This document shows positions 19,533 to 27,643 of a DNA stretch of 64,000 bases, piece by piece. The notes below the pieces were generated by a model. It searched no databases, had not been told where the DNA came from, and saw only the letters and a list, made by a program, of their open reading frames with translations. Made by a program: the position numbers and the translations under genes. Numbering within the stretch: position 1 is the stretch's first letter; every line of letters starts with the position of its first letter. This stretch comes from Flavobacteriales bacterium (lineage in GTDB: Bacteria > Bacteroidota > Bacteroidia > Flavobacteriales_F > PHOS-HE28). The stretch lies in contig JADJOG010000019.1 of NCBI GenBank assembly GCA_016713865.1, forward strand, positions 1-64,000, given 5' to 3'.

Positions 19533-20264
19533 TTATTGAGGTTTGTTATCCGACCCGAGCACACGGGTGCGGAGGTTGATCAGTACTTGTGAGGCGTAAA
19601 GGCCCGTTCCCATGGTGATGGGCTCATCCGGCAAGTCGATGTCGTGAAACATCGCCTTCAGGTTCACGGGTATCTCGAGCATCGCGCTTCCATGGGGGGC
19701 GATGGTGGTATGCGCATGGATGCGCAACGCGGCTTGCGGCGCCGGTGCCACGGCGATGCGGAAGGTGCCATCGTGGGCATCGATCACGCCGTTGTCGTTG
19801 CTATCGTAAACGCCGCGCACATCGAACATGGGCACGAAGTATCCAGCGGTTCCATGCGCCCATAAGCTATCGGGGCAATCCTCCATGTTGGAGAAGGATG
19901 TTGCCAACCGCGTTTCCATCCAATGCACATCGCCGGGCTCTTGAGCCGTGAGCGTGTAGGGCCGGTCGGGATTCAGCAGATCCATGGTGAGCAGGACATC
20001 CGGGTACGTGCCCATCGGGTGCTCATGGTTGTTGAGCAGGTTGGCTCCCTGGAGAGCGAACCGCAGGTGTTCGAGGCGCACGAGTGTGCCGAAGCCATCG
20101 GTGAAAAGTTGGCCGGGTTCATAGTGCTCGCCGTTGCAGTGCAGATCGAATCGCAATGCGACGGATTTGTCAGTTGCACTTGCTGTAGGCTCAATGCCGT
20201 CCTTCAAGCAACTGCTCAGCAGCGAAGCACCAAGAACCACTTGTAAGAGTGTTCTGGTGGTCAT
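19533..20264 (-). CDS. MbnP-like lipoprotein (putative copper-binding family)
   Basis: Lipoprotein of 243 residues. Start 20264 gives MTTRTLLQVVLGASLLSSC, with lipobox LSSC. The mature part shows the MbnP-type opening: VALRFDLHCNGEHYEPGQLF, then LVRLEHLRFALQGANLL, followed by TYPDVLLTMDLL and a central PDSLWAHGTAGYF. An Asp-rich loop (DSNDNGVIDAHDG) is a possible Ca site. MbnP proteins are periplasmic or surface copper-binding proteins found with methanobactin or copper-acquisition genes, usually beside the MauG-like MbnH; no MbnH is adjacent here, though a di-haem protein lies at 1516. The gene precedes the WD40-T9SS gene with a one-base gap, so the two are surely co-transcribed. Copper binding here is inferred from family membership only. 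Confidence 0.7.
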   Translation of the reverse strand: MTTRTLLQVVLGASLLSSCLKDGIEPTASATDKSVALRFDLHCNGEHYEPGQLFTDGFGTLVRLEHLRFALQGANLLNNHEHPMGTYPDVLLTMDLLNPDRPYTLTAQEPGDVHWMETRLATSFSNMEDCPDSLWAHGTAGYFVPMFDVRGVYDSNDNGVIDAHDGTFRIAVAPAPQAALRIHAHTTIAPHGSAMLEIPVNLKAMFHDIDLPDEPITMGTGLYASQVLINLRTRVLGSDNKPQ

Positions 20265-20348
20265 GATGGTTAGGGTTGACCCCAGCGGCACGGGGAGCGC
20301 CACCGGGCGGAAGGCCGCACGGACGAATCGCCTGCGGCGAATGCGGGG

Positions 20349-20744
20349 TCAAGCCAACCAGGGCACGTGATCCACCGAGGCGCGATGGCCCAGCAGTACG
20401 GATTCACGCAGCAACGGGTACGAAGCCAACAGCGCTTGCGCGAAGGCTTCTGTGCGCTCCGTCGGGGGCAGCGCGATGATCTCGATGGTCTCTAAGCGCG
20501 GCGCGGCAGGAGCATCTCCCCCCTCGCCCGCCGCCTTCTTCATCTCCTTCTTCAAATGGCACGAGCCCTTGCAGCTGTTCTTCTCGATAGGCTTGAAGCG
20601 CTCCACGCACTTCGTCAAGGTGATCTCGGCCCTATTCAGGGTGAAATTCACCAGAACTGCGGTGGGCAGCGCGATTCCGAAAAGCATCGCCAGAACAAGC
20701 ACTACGCCGAACGAACGGGAGAATGTGCTGCACCAAGCGCTCAT
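20349..20744 (-). CDS. Small membrane protein with CKGSCH motif
   Basis: Protein of 131 residues with one N-terminal membrane segment (FGVVLVLAMLFGIALPTAVL, about residues 11-30), then LNRAEITLTKCVERFKP and a CKGSCHLKKEMKK motif, and a low-complexity tail ending HRASVDHVPWLA. Start 20744 is chosen because the longer ORF to 20963 adds sequence with no hydrophobic start. A similar layout (membrane helix, NR...CVER, C-x3-CH-L-KK) recurs in small Bacteroidota proteins found near TonB receptors and MbnP-type genes; the function is not established. The Cys/His pattern suggests a metal ligand set. It is 84 bases upstream of the MbnP-like gene on the same strand, separated by a TTGACCCC/GGGGTCAA inverted repeat. 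Confidence 0.65.
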   Translation of the reverse strand: MSAWCSTFSRSFGVVLVLAMLFGIALPTAVLVNFTLNRAEITLTKCVERFKPIEKNSCKGSCHLKKEMKKAAGEGGDAPAAPRLETIEIIALPPTERTEAFAQALLASYPLLRESVLLGHRASVDHVPWLA

Positions 20745-20895
20745 CGCGGCGTAAAGGAACAACGCAGCACGATGCGCACGACTGACTTTCGTTCGTGCCG
20801 ATCGAATGGTTGCAACGCTGCTCCATCGCAGGTGCCGCAAACATTCTATCGCGCCCCTAGCAGCCATGAGGTCTAATCCCTCGGCTCCCGTAGAA

Positions 20896-21129
20896 TCACT
20901 CCAGCACCCGCTCCGCACGCTTCGGCCTGAGCGCATCGCGGATAACAACCAAGTGCGCCTCATCGCATTCGAGCGTTGCCGTTAAGCGCACAGGCAGCGC
21001 AGTGGTCCAATGACGATGTCCGGTGATCGCATTGCGCGCGCAGAACTCATCCACATGATGGAGGAAGTGCGCGGCGGTCTGCGGCGCGTCGGGTCCGAAG
21101 AAGTCCCAGTGAAAGCGAAGGAGGCCCAT
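20896..21129 (-). CDS. Conserved small hypothetical protein, 77 residues
   Basis: Start 21129 (MGLLRFHWDFFGPDAPQTAA) is chosen over the ORF start at 21315, because the extension overlaps the divergent LysE gene and is antisense to it. The protein is short, soluble, rich in His and aromatic residues (HFLHHVDEFCARNAITGHRH) and ends KRAERVLE. A startless copy of the same tail lies at 15410-15493. No domain is recognised. It is divergent from the LysE-type exporter with only 28 bases between starts, which must hold both promoters. Function unknown. Confidence 0.6.
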   Translation of the reverse strand: MGLLRFHWDFFGPDAPQTAAHFLHHVDEFCARNAITGHRHWTTALPVRLTATLECDEAHLVVIRDALRPKRAERVLE

Positions 21130-21143
21130 TGAGCGGAAGCGGC

Positions 21144-21151
21144 TACTTTGC
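21144..21151 (+). promoter_or_regulatory. Bacteroidota -7 promoter element for the LysE gene
   Basis: TACTTTGC, with TACTTTG an exact match to the Bacteroidota TANNTTTG box apart from spacing of the last G. It ends 6 bases before GTG 21158, supporting that start and implying a very short or absent leader. Confidence 0.5.
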
Positions 21152-21157
21152 GCAAAG

Positions 21158-21787
21158 GTGGACACGCTGCTCTTCTTCCTTGCGGCCGCAATGGCCAGTT
21201 TCATCGGCTCGTTGCAGGCCGGCGTGGTGAACACCGCCGTGCTGGCGCATACCGTGAAGTGGGGGCGCCACGCGGGAAGGCGTATGGCCGTAGGCGGTTC
21301 CATACCCGAGTTCATCTACGCGGGCGTTGCTTTCCTGGGCGCGGGCTGGCTGGTTGAAACGCTGGAGATCGGCACCACGGGCATCACCCTCATCGTGTCG
21401 GCGATCCTGTTCCTGCTGGGCGTCTATTTCGTTTTCATCTATCGGCCCAAGCCCGCCGCACCCGGCGAGGACAAGCTCACCGGCGACATGCGGCGCGGCG
21501 TCTTACTCGGCATGGCCAACCCCCAGCTTTTGCTCTTCTGGTGCGGCGTGAAATTGATGCTCGTGTCCTTCGGGATGACGAGCGATTCTTGGCTTCATCT
21601 ACTCGCTTTCGCGCTGGGAGCTTTCGTTGGCGCCATCATCCTGCTCATGATCCTGGTACGCTTAGGCGTGAAGGCGCAGGAGAAACTCTCGCCGAAAGGA
21701 CTGCGCACCTTGTTCCGGAGCATCGGCGCGCTCTTGCTGGCGAGCGGATGCTATGGGCTGATGCGAGCGAAGGGGTGGGTGCCGTGA
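21158..21787 (+). CDS. LysE family translocator
   Basis: Inner-membrane exporter of 209 residues with about six hydrophobic segments (TLLFFLAAAMASFIGSLQAG, GITLIVSAILFLLGVYFVFI, LLAFALGAFVGAIILLMIL, SIGALLLASGCYGLM). The N-terminal GSLQAGVVNTAVLAH and AVGGSIPEFIYAG replace the usual GPxPG-type signature of the LysE/RhtB family but keep its position, and GMANPQLLLFW corresponds to the conserved NPK-like motif after helix 3. LysE-type proteins export amino acids or other small cations by proton exchange; the substrate here is not predictable. The start is GTG. The gene is followed at 8 bases by the convergent acetyltransferase gene. Confidence 0.8.
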   Translation: MDTLLFFLAAAMASFIGSLQAGVVNTAVLAHTVKWGRHAGRRMAVGGSIPEFIYAGVAFLGAGWLVETLEIGTTGITLIVSAILFLLGVYFVFIYRPKPAAPGEDKLTGDMRRGVLLGMANPQLLLFWCGVKLMLVSFGMTSDSWLHLLAFALGAFVGAIILLMILVRLGVKAQEKLSPKGLRTLFRSIGALLLASGCYGLMRAKGWVP

Positions 21788-21794
21788 TCACGGC

Positions 21795-22301
21795 TCACCC
21801 GCGCGGGATCACGCGCGCCGGGTTGCCAACGGCCGCATGATTCGCTGGCACATCCTTCAGCACCACGGCGCCCGCGCCTATGGCCGCATCGTCGCCGATG
21901 GTAATGGGCCCTATGATGATTGCGTTGGCACCGATGTTCACGCGGTCACCGAAACGCGGCGCCTTGCTGATGCTTCCATCCTTCAGTTGCCTGTTGCCGA
22001 TGGTGCAGCTGTTGCGCACGGTGCAGTTCGCTCCGAACACGGTGCCATCATTCACCACCAGCGCTTGCCCATGCTCAATGCGGAAGCCAGGTCCGATGCG
22101 CGTCTTCCACGGCAGCTCGATGCACAGGAACCACTCTACGGCGATGCGATACGCGATGAAGTAGGGCAGGAAGAGGATGAAGGAGATCGTGCTCTGCCGC
22201 AACAGGTGCGCGATGCGGAACAGCAGCATGACCAAGCGGCTCTTGGGATTGCCCTTGCCGGCGCTCCAATCCTGAAAGATGTTCCAAATACTTGCGGTCA
22301 T
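21795..22301 (-). CDS. Hexapeptide-repeat acyltransferase (serine acetyltransferase-like)
   Basis: Protein of 168 residues; start 22301 ([20 protein letters not shown]) overlaps the stop of the upstream glycosyltransferase in ATGA. The N-terminal third is hydrophobic ([31 protein letters not shown]), which suggests membrane contact. The rest is a left-handed beta-helix ([60 protein letters not shown]), ending [10 protein letters not shown] as in serine O-acetyltransferases and sugar acetyltransferases of envelope polysaccharide loci. The pairing with a glycosyltransferase points to O-acetylation of a polysaccharide rather than cysteine synthesis. The frame is intact. Confidence 0.8.
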   Translation of the reverse strand: MTASIWNIFQDWSAGKGNPKSRLVMLLFRIAHLLRQSTISFILFLPYFIAYRIAVEWFLCIELPWKTRIGPGFRIEHGQALVVNDGTVFGANCTVRNSCTIGNRQLKDGSISKAPRFGDRVNIGANAIIIGPITIGDDAAIGAGAVVLKDVPANHAAVGNPARVIPRG

Positions 22302-23242
22302 GCGCGTTGGCCGCCGAGCAGCGGCGAGATGTGCTGGTTGAAAAGGAGCTTCAAGGTCTGCGGCACGTACAGGGCCAGGCGTGTGGCCTGGCTCAGCAGC
22401 ACGCCGAATGGGCTGAGACCGATGGCGCGACTCACCAATCGTCCTTCGCGCAGCATTTTGCCTACGGGCACGCGCATGCTGGCGCCACCTGCGGTAAAAT
22501 GCGCGAGAGGCTCGGGCACGTACAGGAATTGCTTCGGCGTCTCCACCCACGCATCAACGGTCCACTTATGGTCGCCGCTCACTTTGATGGCAATGTCGAA
22601 CGGATGCGTGGCGTAGTAGGAACGGCGCACGAAGAAGGAGGGGTGGTTCAGCACCATCTCCCAGTACTTCAGCAGGAATCCGCTCAGGCGCGCCTTCTTC
22701 ACCTTGCTGTGCCCATTGGGGTATTCCAGGAAGATGTCGCCGTGAACGATGTTGATGCCGGCACTCGACCTCACAGCTTCCATCGCACGCGCCACACTAT
22801 GTGGATCGTACCAATCATCAGCATTGATCAGCCCCACCCATTCGCCGGTGCATAGCGCCACGCCCTTGTTCATGCCATCATAGATGCCCTTGTCGCGCTC
22901 GCTCATCCAATACGCGATGCGGTCCTCGTACCGCCGGATGATCTCGAGCGTGCCATCGGTGCTGCCGCCATCGACGATGATGTACTCGATGAAGGGGTGG
23001 CTCTGCGCCAAGACGCTTTGTATGGTGCGTTCCAAGGTGGCCGCGCCGTTGTACACCACGGTCACGATGCTCACCAACGGGCCATCGCCAACGGACGGTG
23101 TTCGGCCAAGCACGCGCTGCCCCCCTTCCAATCGTTCAGCCATCGGCGCAAAAGTCAGCACCATGGTGCCACCGGCTCCGTGCGTGCGCACCAAGCCATG
23201 AACGGTTCTTTCAACAGTGCGCAAGGCGGCCTGTAACTTCAC
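22298..23242 (-). CDS. Family 2 glycosyltransferase
   Basis: GT-A family transferase of 314 residues. The donor-binding first strand is [20 protein letters not shown] (about residues 58-77), followed by [19 protein letters not shown] and the DxD motif in [14 protein letters not shown]. It is of the WcaA/WbbL-like type that takes whole-word GST-DGT motifs and adds hexoses or amino sugars to a polysaccharide repeat. The first 55 residues ([16 protein letters not shown]) precede the catalytic fold and might not all be translated; no better start is evident. The gene overlaps the downstream acetyltransferase by 4 bases, so the two form a small envelope-glycan operon. The frame is intact. Confidence 0.85.
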   Translation of the reverse strand: MKLQAALRTVERTVHGLVRTHGAGGTMVLTFAPMAERLEGGQRVLGRTPSVGDGPLVSIVTVVYNGAATLERTIQSVLAQSHPFIEYIIVDGGSTDGTLEIIRRYEDRIAYWMSERDKGIYDGMNKGVALCTGEWVGLINADDWYDPHSVARAMEAVRSSAGINIVHGDIFLEYPNGHSKVKKARLSGFLLKYWEMVLNHPSFFVRRSYYATHPFDIAIKVSGDHKWTVDAWVETPKQFLYVPEPLAHFTAGGASMRVPVGKMLREGRLVSRAIGLSPFGVLLSQATRLALYVPQTLKLLFNQHISPLLGGQRA

Positions 23243-23284
23243 CAGCCGGAGCCCGTCCTATCCGCAATCACCGGTCCCTCGCCG

Positions 23285-23770
23285 ATGACAGCCGCCGAAT
23301 ACAATACCTCTGTGGACGCCCATGCCGATGGCATCTACCGTTTCGCGCTCAAGCATTTGCGCGACGAGGACCTCGCCAAGGACGTGGTGCAGGAGAGCTT
23401 CGCGCGGCTGTGGTCGCGCATCGATCAGGTGGATGGAGCCAAGGCGAAGAGCTACCTCTTCACCACCGCCCACCACGTGATCGTTGACGAGGCTCGCAAA
23501 GGGACACGGGTGCGGCGGATGGAGGAGCACCATGAGGACATGCGCCACACCAGCCAATCGCAGCCCGACCTGAAAGAGGTGCTCGATGCGGCGCTGGCCA
23601 CATTGCCCGCGATCCAGCGCAGCGTGGTTCTGCTGCGCGATCTCGAAGGCTACGCATACGATGAGATCGCCGAGCTCACCGGCCTCAACCTCTCGCAGGT
23701 GAAGGTGTACATCTACCGTGGCCGCACGGCATTGAAGGAATACATCGGCCAACTCGACCTTGTGATCTGA
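23285..23770 (+). CDS. ECF-type RNA polymerase sigma factor
   Basis: Alternative sigma-70 family factor of 161 residues directing RNA polymerase to a small regulon. Region 2 is seen in YRFALKHLRDEDLAKDVVQE and FARLWSRIDQVDGAKAKSYL (DNA melting and -10 contact), and region 4 in LPAIQRSVVLLRDLEGYAYD and GLNLSQVKVYIYRGRTALKE (helix-turn-helix for the -35). Region 3 is absent, as in ECF factors. Its stop and the next ATG share TGATG (23768-23772), so it is coupled to an anti-sigma-like membrane protein that should hold it inactive until a signal arrives. The cognate promoter was not identified in the window. Confidence 0.92.
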   Translation: MTAAEYNTSVDAHADGIYRFALKHLRDEDLAKDVVQESFARLWSRIDQVDGAKAKSYLFTTAHHVIVDEARKGTRVRRMEEHHEDMRHTSQSQPDLKEVLDAALATLPAIQRSVVLLRDLEGYAYDEIAELTGLNLSQVKVYIYRGRTALKEYIGQLDLVI

Positions 23771-25098
23771 TGGCCCGCATCAACCACAGCAATTACGAAG
23801 CCTGGCTGCTCGATCAGCTGGAGGGACGGCTAACGCCCGCTCAGGTGCGAGAGTTGGAGGCCTTCCTGATCATGCATCCGGAGTTGCGGCCGAGCGAAGA
23901 GCCCATGCCCTCGCTGGATGCGGTGCGCGCGCGATTGCAACCAGCCGAGAAGGATGCGCTCAAGCGCAATCTACCTCCCATCGGGCTGGTGAGCCACACG
24001 ACCGTTGACGACCATCTGGTAGCCCGACTCGAGGGCGATCTGGATCCGGAGCAGGAGGAAGCATTGAAGGTTTTCCTTGAAGCAAATCGGGAGCATGACC
24101 GAGATGCTCGGTTGCTCGCGCTAACCCGTGTCGGGGGCGAAACCATAGCGCTACCCGAGAAGGCCGGCCTGCACCGCGCGCTTCCGCCCGAAGGCCTGGT
24201 TGATGCGCGTTCGCTAGACGACCATCTCGTGGCACGCATGGAAGGAGATCTGGCCCCTGAACAGGAACAGGCTCTCGCGGCGCATCTCGCTCAGCATGCG
24301 AACGCGCAGCGCGCATGGAATCTGATGCAAGCCGCGCGCATAGCAGCCGAATCGATCCCATTCCCCGACAAGGCCGGATTGAAGCGCGGTGGCCAGGTGA
24401 TTCCGCTTTTCCCCATTCGCGGCACCGTGCGCTGGGCCGCAGCGGCCTCCGTTGCACTGCTGCTCGCCGCTGCTTGGTGGCTCAACCGGCCAGAGCCCTT
24501 GCCAGTAGCTGATCGTACCGCACCTTCTGAGACCAGTTCGCCGACCAAGGAGAACCAACTGCATCAGGCTGCAACGCCCGAAGAATCTGTTCCGGAGAGT
24601 CCCGTGGCCGAATTTGGCGCCGGACCCGGCGTGGAGCGCGCGCGGCTTAATGCGCCCCACGATGAACAAGGTCCGCAGCAGCCTATGGCGCATATCAACG
24701 ATGCGCCCTTGGAAGAAGCGCCCCTGCCAGAGCCATCGCCCATGGCCCATGTGCACGAACCCGCACCTACGGCTGCTGTACTAGGTGAAGAACCGCTTGC
24801 CGAGCCAGTAAGCACCACGCTTTTCGCATCAACGCCGACCGCCGTCACTGCCGCTCGCGCCGATGGGCGCACGTTGGGCCAAGCAATCGCCAGCGCCTTG
24901 CGTGAACGCGTGCTCGAACGGCCTGCAGAAGAGACGCGGCCGTTGGATGCGGACGATGCCGTTGCCGCACTGGATCGCGGCTTGCGCGCTGTTGGCGGAG
25001 ATCGCTCCGGCGTCGCTGTTCAACGCGATGCCGATGGTCGAGGCAATGGCTTCGCGCTCCGCCTGGGCCGCAATCTGGCCTTCACCGCCAGTCGCTGA
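23770..25098 (+). CDS. Anti-sigma-like membrane protein with threefold N-terminal repeat
   Basis: A 442-residue protein expected to bind the ECF factor encoded directly before it. The cytoplasmic N-terminus is built of one partial and two full copies of a 70-residue unit: WLLDQLEGRLTPAQVRELEA at residues 12-31, DDHLVARLEGDLDPEQEEAL at 80-99, and DDHLVARMEGDLAPEQEQAL at 150-169, with linkers LPEKAGLHRALPPEGLV and FPDKAGLKRG that also match. Each unit resembles the helical segment found at the start of Bacteroidota anti-sigma proteins. One membrane segment follows (WAAAASVALLLAAAWWL, about 222-238). The remaining periplasmic part is Pro/Glu/Ala-rich and disordered (ATPEESVPESPVAEF), with a short structured end (GFALRLGRNLAFTAS). 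No zinc-binding HxxxC motif is seen. Anti-sigma role is inferred from context and architecture. Confidence 0.75.
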   Translation: MARINHSNYEAWLLDQLEGRLTPAQVRELEAFLIMHPELRPSEEPMPSLDAVRARLQPAEKDALKRNLPPIGLVSHTTVDDHLVARLEGDLDPEQEEALKVFLEANREHDRDARLLALTRVGGETIALPEKAGLHRALPPEGLVDARSLDDHLVARMEGDLAPEQEQALAAHLAQHANAQRAWNLMQAARIAAESIPFPDKAGLKRGGQVIPLFPIRGTVRWAAAASVALLLAAAWWLNRPEPLPVADRTAPSETSSPTKENQLHQAATPEESVPESPVAEFGAGPGVERARLNAPHDEQGPQQPMAHINDAPLEEAPLPEPSPMAHVHEPAPTAAVLGEEPLAEPVSTTLFASTPTAVTAARADGRTLGQAIASALRERVLERPAEETRPLDADDAVAALDRGLRAVGGDRSGVAVQRDADGRGNGFALRLGRNLAFTASR

Positions 25099-25203
25099 TC
25101 CGTCCGTTCGTCACCGATCCCGCGCCGCTCATCACCTAGAGGGCGTTCCATGGTAACTGAACCCGCTCCGGGCCCGTCCCATGCGAACAAACCAAACAAC
25201 GCC

Positions 25204-25578
25204 ATGAAGAACCGAGTTTCCCGCCTGCTGGTGATGATCGCCACGGTTTTCACCTTCGGATATGCCCGCGCCGCTGAACCCTTGGCCATCAACAGCCCCA
25301 AGGACGCCGTCGCTTTGGATCGAGCACTCGATCGCGCACTTACCCGCCACCTTTCCTTCCCCATCATGGAAAAAGGCGACATGACCGGTAAGGTGCAAGT
25401 GAGTTTCAATATCGACAAAGAGGGCAAAGTGCAAGTGCTCAGCTGCACCAGTGCCAACGAGCGCCTGCGCGCCTATGTGCTGCGCAAGCTGGCTCGCATC
25501 GAGGTGGGCGCCAACCCCGATGGCATCTGGAAAACGACGCACATGGTCATCGATTTCCATCCGGAGCGTAAGAGCTGA
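25204..25578 (+). CDS. Secreted TonB-C-like small protein
   Basis: Exported protein of 124 residues with signal peptide MKNRVSRLLVMIATVFTF; start 25204 is the ATG nearest the signal, 105 bases after the anti-sigma gene. The mature domain (GKVQVSFNIDKEGKVQVLSC, then RLRAYVLRKLARIEV) follows the strand-helix pattern of TonB C-terminal domains, where a new polypeptide chain pairs with others in the periplasm. It lacks the membrane anchor and Pro-rich spacer of a true TonB. Similar small proteins are often found behind ECF sigma/anti-sigma pairs in Bacteroidota. It is followed by a strong terminator at 25601, closing the operon. The function is not known. Confidence 0.65.
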   Translation: MKNRVSRLLVMIATVFTFGYARAAEPLAINSPKDAVALDRALDRALTRHLSFPIMEKGDMTGKVQVSFNIDKEGKVQVLSCTSANERLRAYVLRKLARIEVGANPDGIWKTTHMVIDFHPERKS

Positions 25579-25600
25579 CCCGGACTGCCACTAGAGCTGA

Positions 25601-25633
25601 AACGCCCCGCCCTGCGGGGCGTTCGGCATTTTT
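25601..25633 (+). terminator. Rho-independent terminator after the sigma/anti-sigma operon
   Basis: Perfect 10-base stem AACGCCCCGC / GCGGGGCGTT with loop CCT, followed after CGGCA by a run of five T (25629-25633). It lies 22 bases after the stop of the TonB-like gene and 57 bases before the outer-membrane protein gene, so the latter needs its own promoter or readthrough. Confidence 0.85.
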
Positions 25634-25689
25634 CACGGCACGTGTAACTCCTTGCGTGCCGACCCGTCCCATGAACAAGACCAACTGCC

Positions 25690-26694
25690 ATGAAAACCTG
25701 CAGCCTCCTGATTGCCTCCTTGGCTCTTTCAACAGCCGCGCTGGCGCAAACCGATACCGCTTCGGCGATTGAGCCGCGCACCATGCTTTCCGTAGGCATG
25801 AACTCGCAAGAAGGCGCGTATGCCAAAGTTGAAAGCACGGATACAACCAGGAAATCCGACAACAGCTTCACCATTGAGACCAAACACAAGCGGATCACCG
25901 TTCGCACCGAGCCCCGGAACTGGGCCAGCGCCTCTGATAGCATCGCCTCCATCATCAAGGGACCGCCGCACCGAGCGCCGCAACATGTACACCTATTGGG
26001 CCGGCATCGATGTGGGCGTGAACACGCTCATCGACAAGAGTGGCAACCCGGACCTGAGCGGCAACGCCGGAATTCATGGAAATCGACAACGGCCGTTCGC
26101 GCTTCGTGAGCATCAACTTCATGGAGCAGAAGAATCGAGTTCGGCACCCACCATGTAGGACTTCTCACCGGCCTAGGCTGGGAGTTCGTGAACTATCGCC
26201 TCAAGAACAACGTGATGCTCGCCTACAACGCCGATTCGGTGTACGGCATGGAGATGGAGACACCCGACCTGCGAAAGAACAAGCTGCGCCAGATGGGATT
26301 CCGCGTGCCTTTGATGCTCGAATTCAACACCAAGCGCGCGCCCTTGCCCACTGATGCCGATCTGATTGCCGCACGGGCCGACACCACCGGCGCCTTGGCC
26401 AAGCGCTTCAGGCACTCGCGTAAGAACAACTTCCATATCGCCATGGGCATGGTGGGCAGCTGGTACTTCGATAGCATGTACAAGCAGAAGTGGAACGAGG
26501 ACGGCGAGGTGCGCAAGACCCGCGACAAGGGCGACTACCTGCTCTTGCCCTACCGCGCCGCTGCGGCTGTGCGCATCGGTTATGGCGGCCTGAACCTCTT
26601 CGCGGAATACTCGCTCACACCGCTCTTCAAGGACGGCAAGGGACCGGAGCTCACGCCGATCACCGTGGGCCTCACCTTGGTCGGGTTCAACTAG
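25690..26694 (+). CDS. Outer-membrane beta-barrel protein (three frameshifts)
   Basis: Protein of about 334 residues with signal peptide MKTCSLLIASLALSTAALAQ. The C-terminal two-thirds reads as an eight- or ten-strand small barrel of the PorT/outer-membrane-barrel type, with alternating segments YTYWAGIDVGVNTLI, FVSINFMEQKIEFGTHHVGL, NNFHIAMGMVGSWYF and LNLFAEYSLTPLF and a final ITVGLTLVGFN that ends in an aromatic/Asn as barrel proteins do. Four frames are needed: changes near 25965 (KGDRRTERRNMYTYW), 26068 (SGNAEFMEIDNGRSRFV) and 26132 (EQKIEFGTHHVGLLTG). It follows the sigma/anti-sigma operon after a terminator, so it may be a target of that sigma factor or simply a neighbour. The ligand is unknown. 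Confidence 0.7.
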
Positions 26695-26747
26695 CAAGGG
26701 CTGCCTGCGCGAGCAGGTGGATCCGGCGCTACGAGGGGTTGGACCTT

Positions 26748-26790
26748 GGGCCGCGAGCCGCGCTCCGCAAGGAGATGCGTCTCGCGGCCC
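26748..26790. other. Large hairpin with GCAA tetraloop between barrel and yebC genes
   Basis: GGGCCGCGAG (26748-26757) pairs perfectly with CTCGCGGCCC (26781-26790). Inside, CGC/GCG and CTCC/GGAG form two further helices closed by a GCAA (GNRA) tetraloop at 26767-26770. No T-run follows, so it is not a standard terminator. It lies before the yebC promoter element at 26806, hence 3' of the barrel gene. It may protect or end that transcript, or be a dispersed palindromic element. Confidence 0.5.
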
Positions 26791-26805
26791 TCGCATTGAA
26801 GCACC

Positions 26806-26813
26806 TACATTCG
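26806..26813 (+). promoter_or_regulatory. Bacteroidota -7 promoter element for yebC
   Basis: TACATTCG, 22 bases before the ATG at 26836, matching the local consensus TACNTTCG. Confidence 0.5.
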
Positions 26814-26835
26814 CGCTCCGCAAAACAGATCAGCC

Positions 26836-27585
26836 ATGGGCCGCATATTCGAGAAGCGCAAGCACAAGATCTTCGCGCGCAACGCCAAGCTCAGCAAGCT
26901 CTTCACTCGCATCGGGAAGGAGATCGCAATGGCAGTGAAGGCCGGGGGGCCCAACCCCGAAGGCAACAGCCGCCTGAAGGTGGCCATCCAGAACGCCCGT
27001 GGCATGAACATGCCGAAGGACAACATCGATCGCGCGATCAAGAAGGCAGCAGGCGGCGAGGAGGCCGATTTCGCAGAAGTAACCTACGAGGGTTACGCTC
27101 CCGGCGGCGTGGCAGTTTTCGTGGAAGCTGCCACCAACAACACAACTCGCACCGTGGCCAACGTTCGCAGTTTCTTCAGCAAGTGCGGCGCTAACCTGGG
27201 CACCAGCGGATCGCTCGCGCACATCTTCGAGCGCAAGGCCGAATTCGTGATCGAGGCGGCTGCGCTGAAAAGCCGTGATGCCGATGAGTTCGAGATGGAG
27301 TTGATTGATGGCGGCGCCGACGATGTAGTGCGCGATGAGGAGGGCTTCATCGTGTTCGCGCCCTTCGCATCATTCGGTGCCATGCAGCAGAAGCTCGAAG
27401 CATTGGGCGTTGAAGCGAAGAGCGCCGAACTGAAGCGATTCCCGCTGGTCACTGCGCCCGCCGACATCACCACCGCGCGCGCCGTGCTCAAGCTCGTCGA
27501 TATGCTCAACGAGGATGATGACGTGAACGCCGTGTACCACAACATGGACCTCACTGAAGAGGTGGAGGCGGAGTTGGAGCAGTGA
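26836..27585 (+). CDS. YebC/PmpR family transcriptional/translation regulator
   Basis: Conserved 249-residue cytoplasmic protein. It begins MGRIFEKRKHKIFARNAKLS, a variant of the family opening GRxxxxKxxKxxxDAKRGKxF, and keeps the three-domain layout of the TACO1/YebC family: N-terminal helices (GPNPEGNSRLKVAIQNARGM), MPKDNIDRAIKKAAG, and the ferredoxin-like part EVTYEGYAPGGVAVFVEAAT. The C-terminal VYHNMDLTEEV is the usual ending (VxxNxD). Members bind DNA or ribosomes; in mitochondria the homologue helps translate Pro-rich stretches. It has its own promoter element at 26806 and is followed by a convergent kinase gene. The frame is intact. Confidence 0.9.
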   Translation: MGRIFEKRKHKIFARNAKLSKLFTRIGKEIAMAVKAGGPNPEGNSRLKVAIQNARGMNMPKDNIDRAIKKAAGGEEADFAEVTYEGYAPGGVAVFVEAATNNTTRTVANVRSFFSKCGANLGTSGSLAHIFERKAEFVIEAAALKSRDADEFEMELIDGGADDVVRDEEGFIVFAPFASFGAMQQKLEALGVEAKSAELKRFPLVTAPADITTARAVLKLVDMLNEDDDVNAVYHNMDLTEEVEAELEQ

Positions 27586-27643
27586 ATGCGCGCTTGATTC
27601 AAGGAGTCAATGCGAGATCCATTGCGGATTGGCGCATTTTAGC

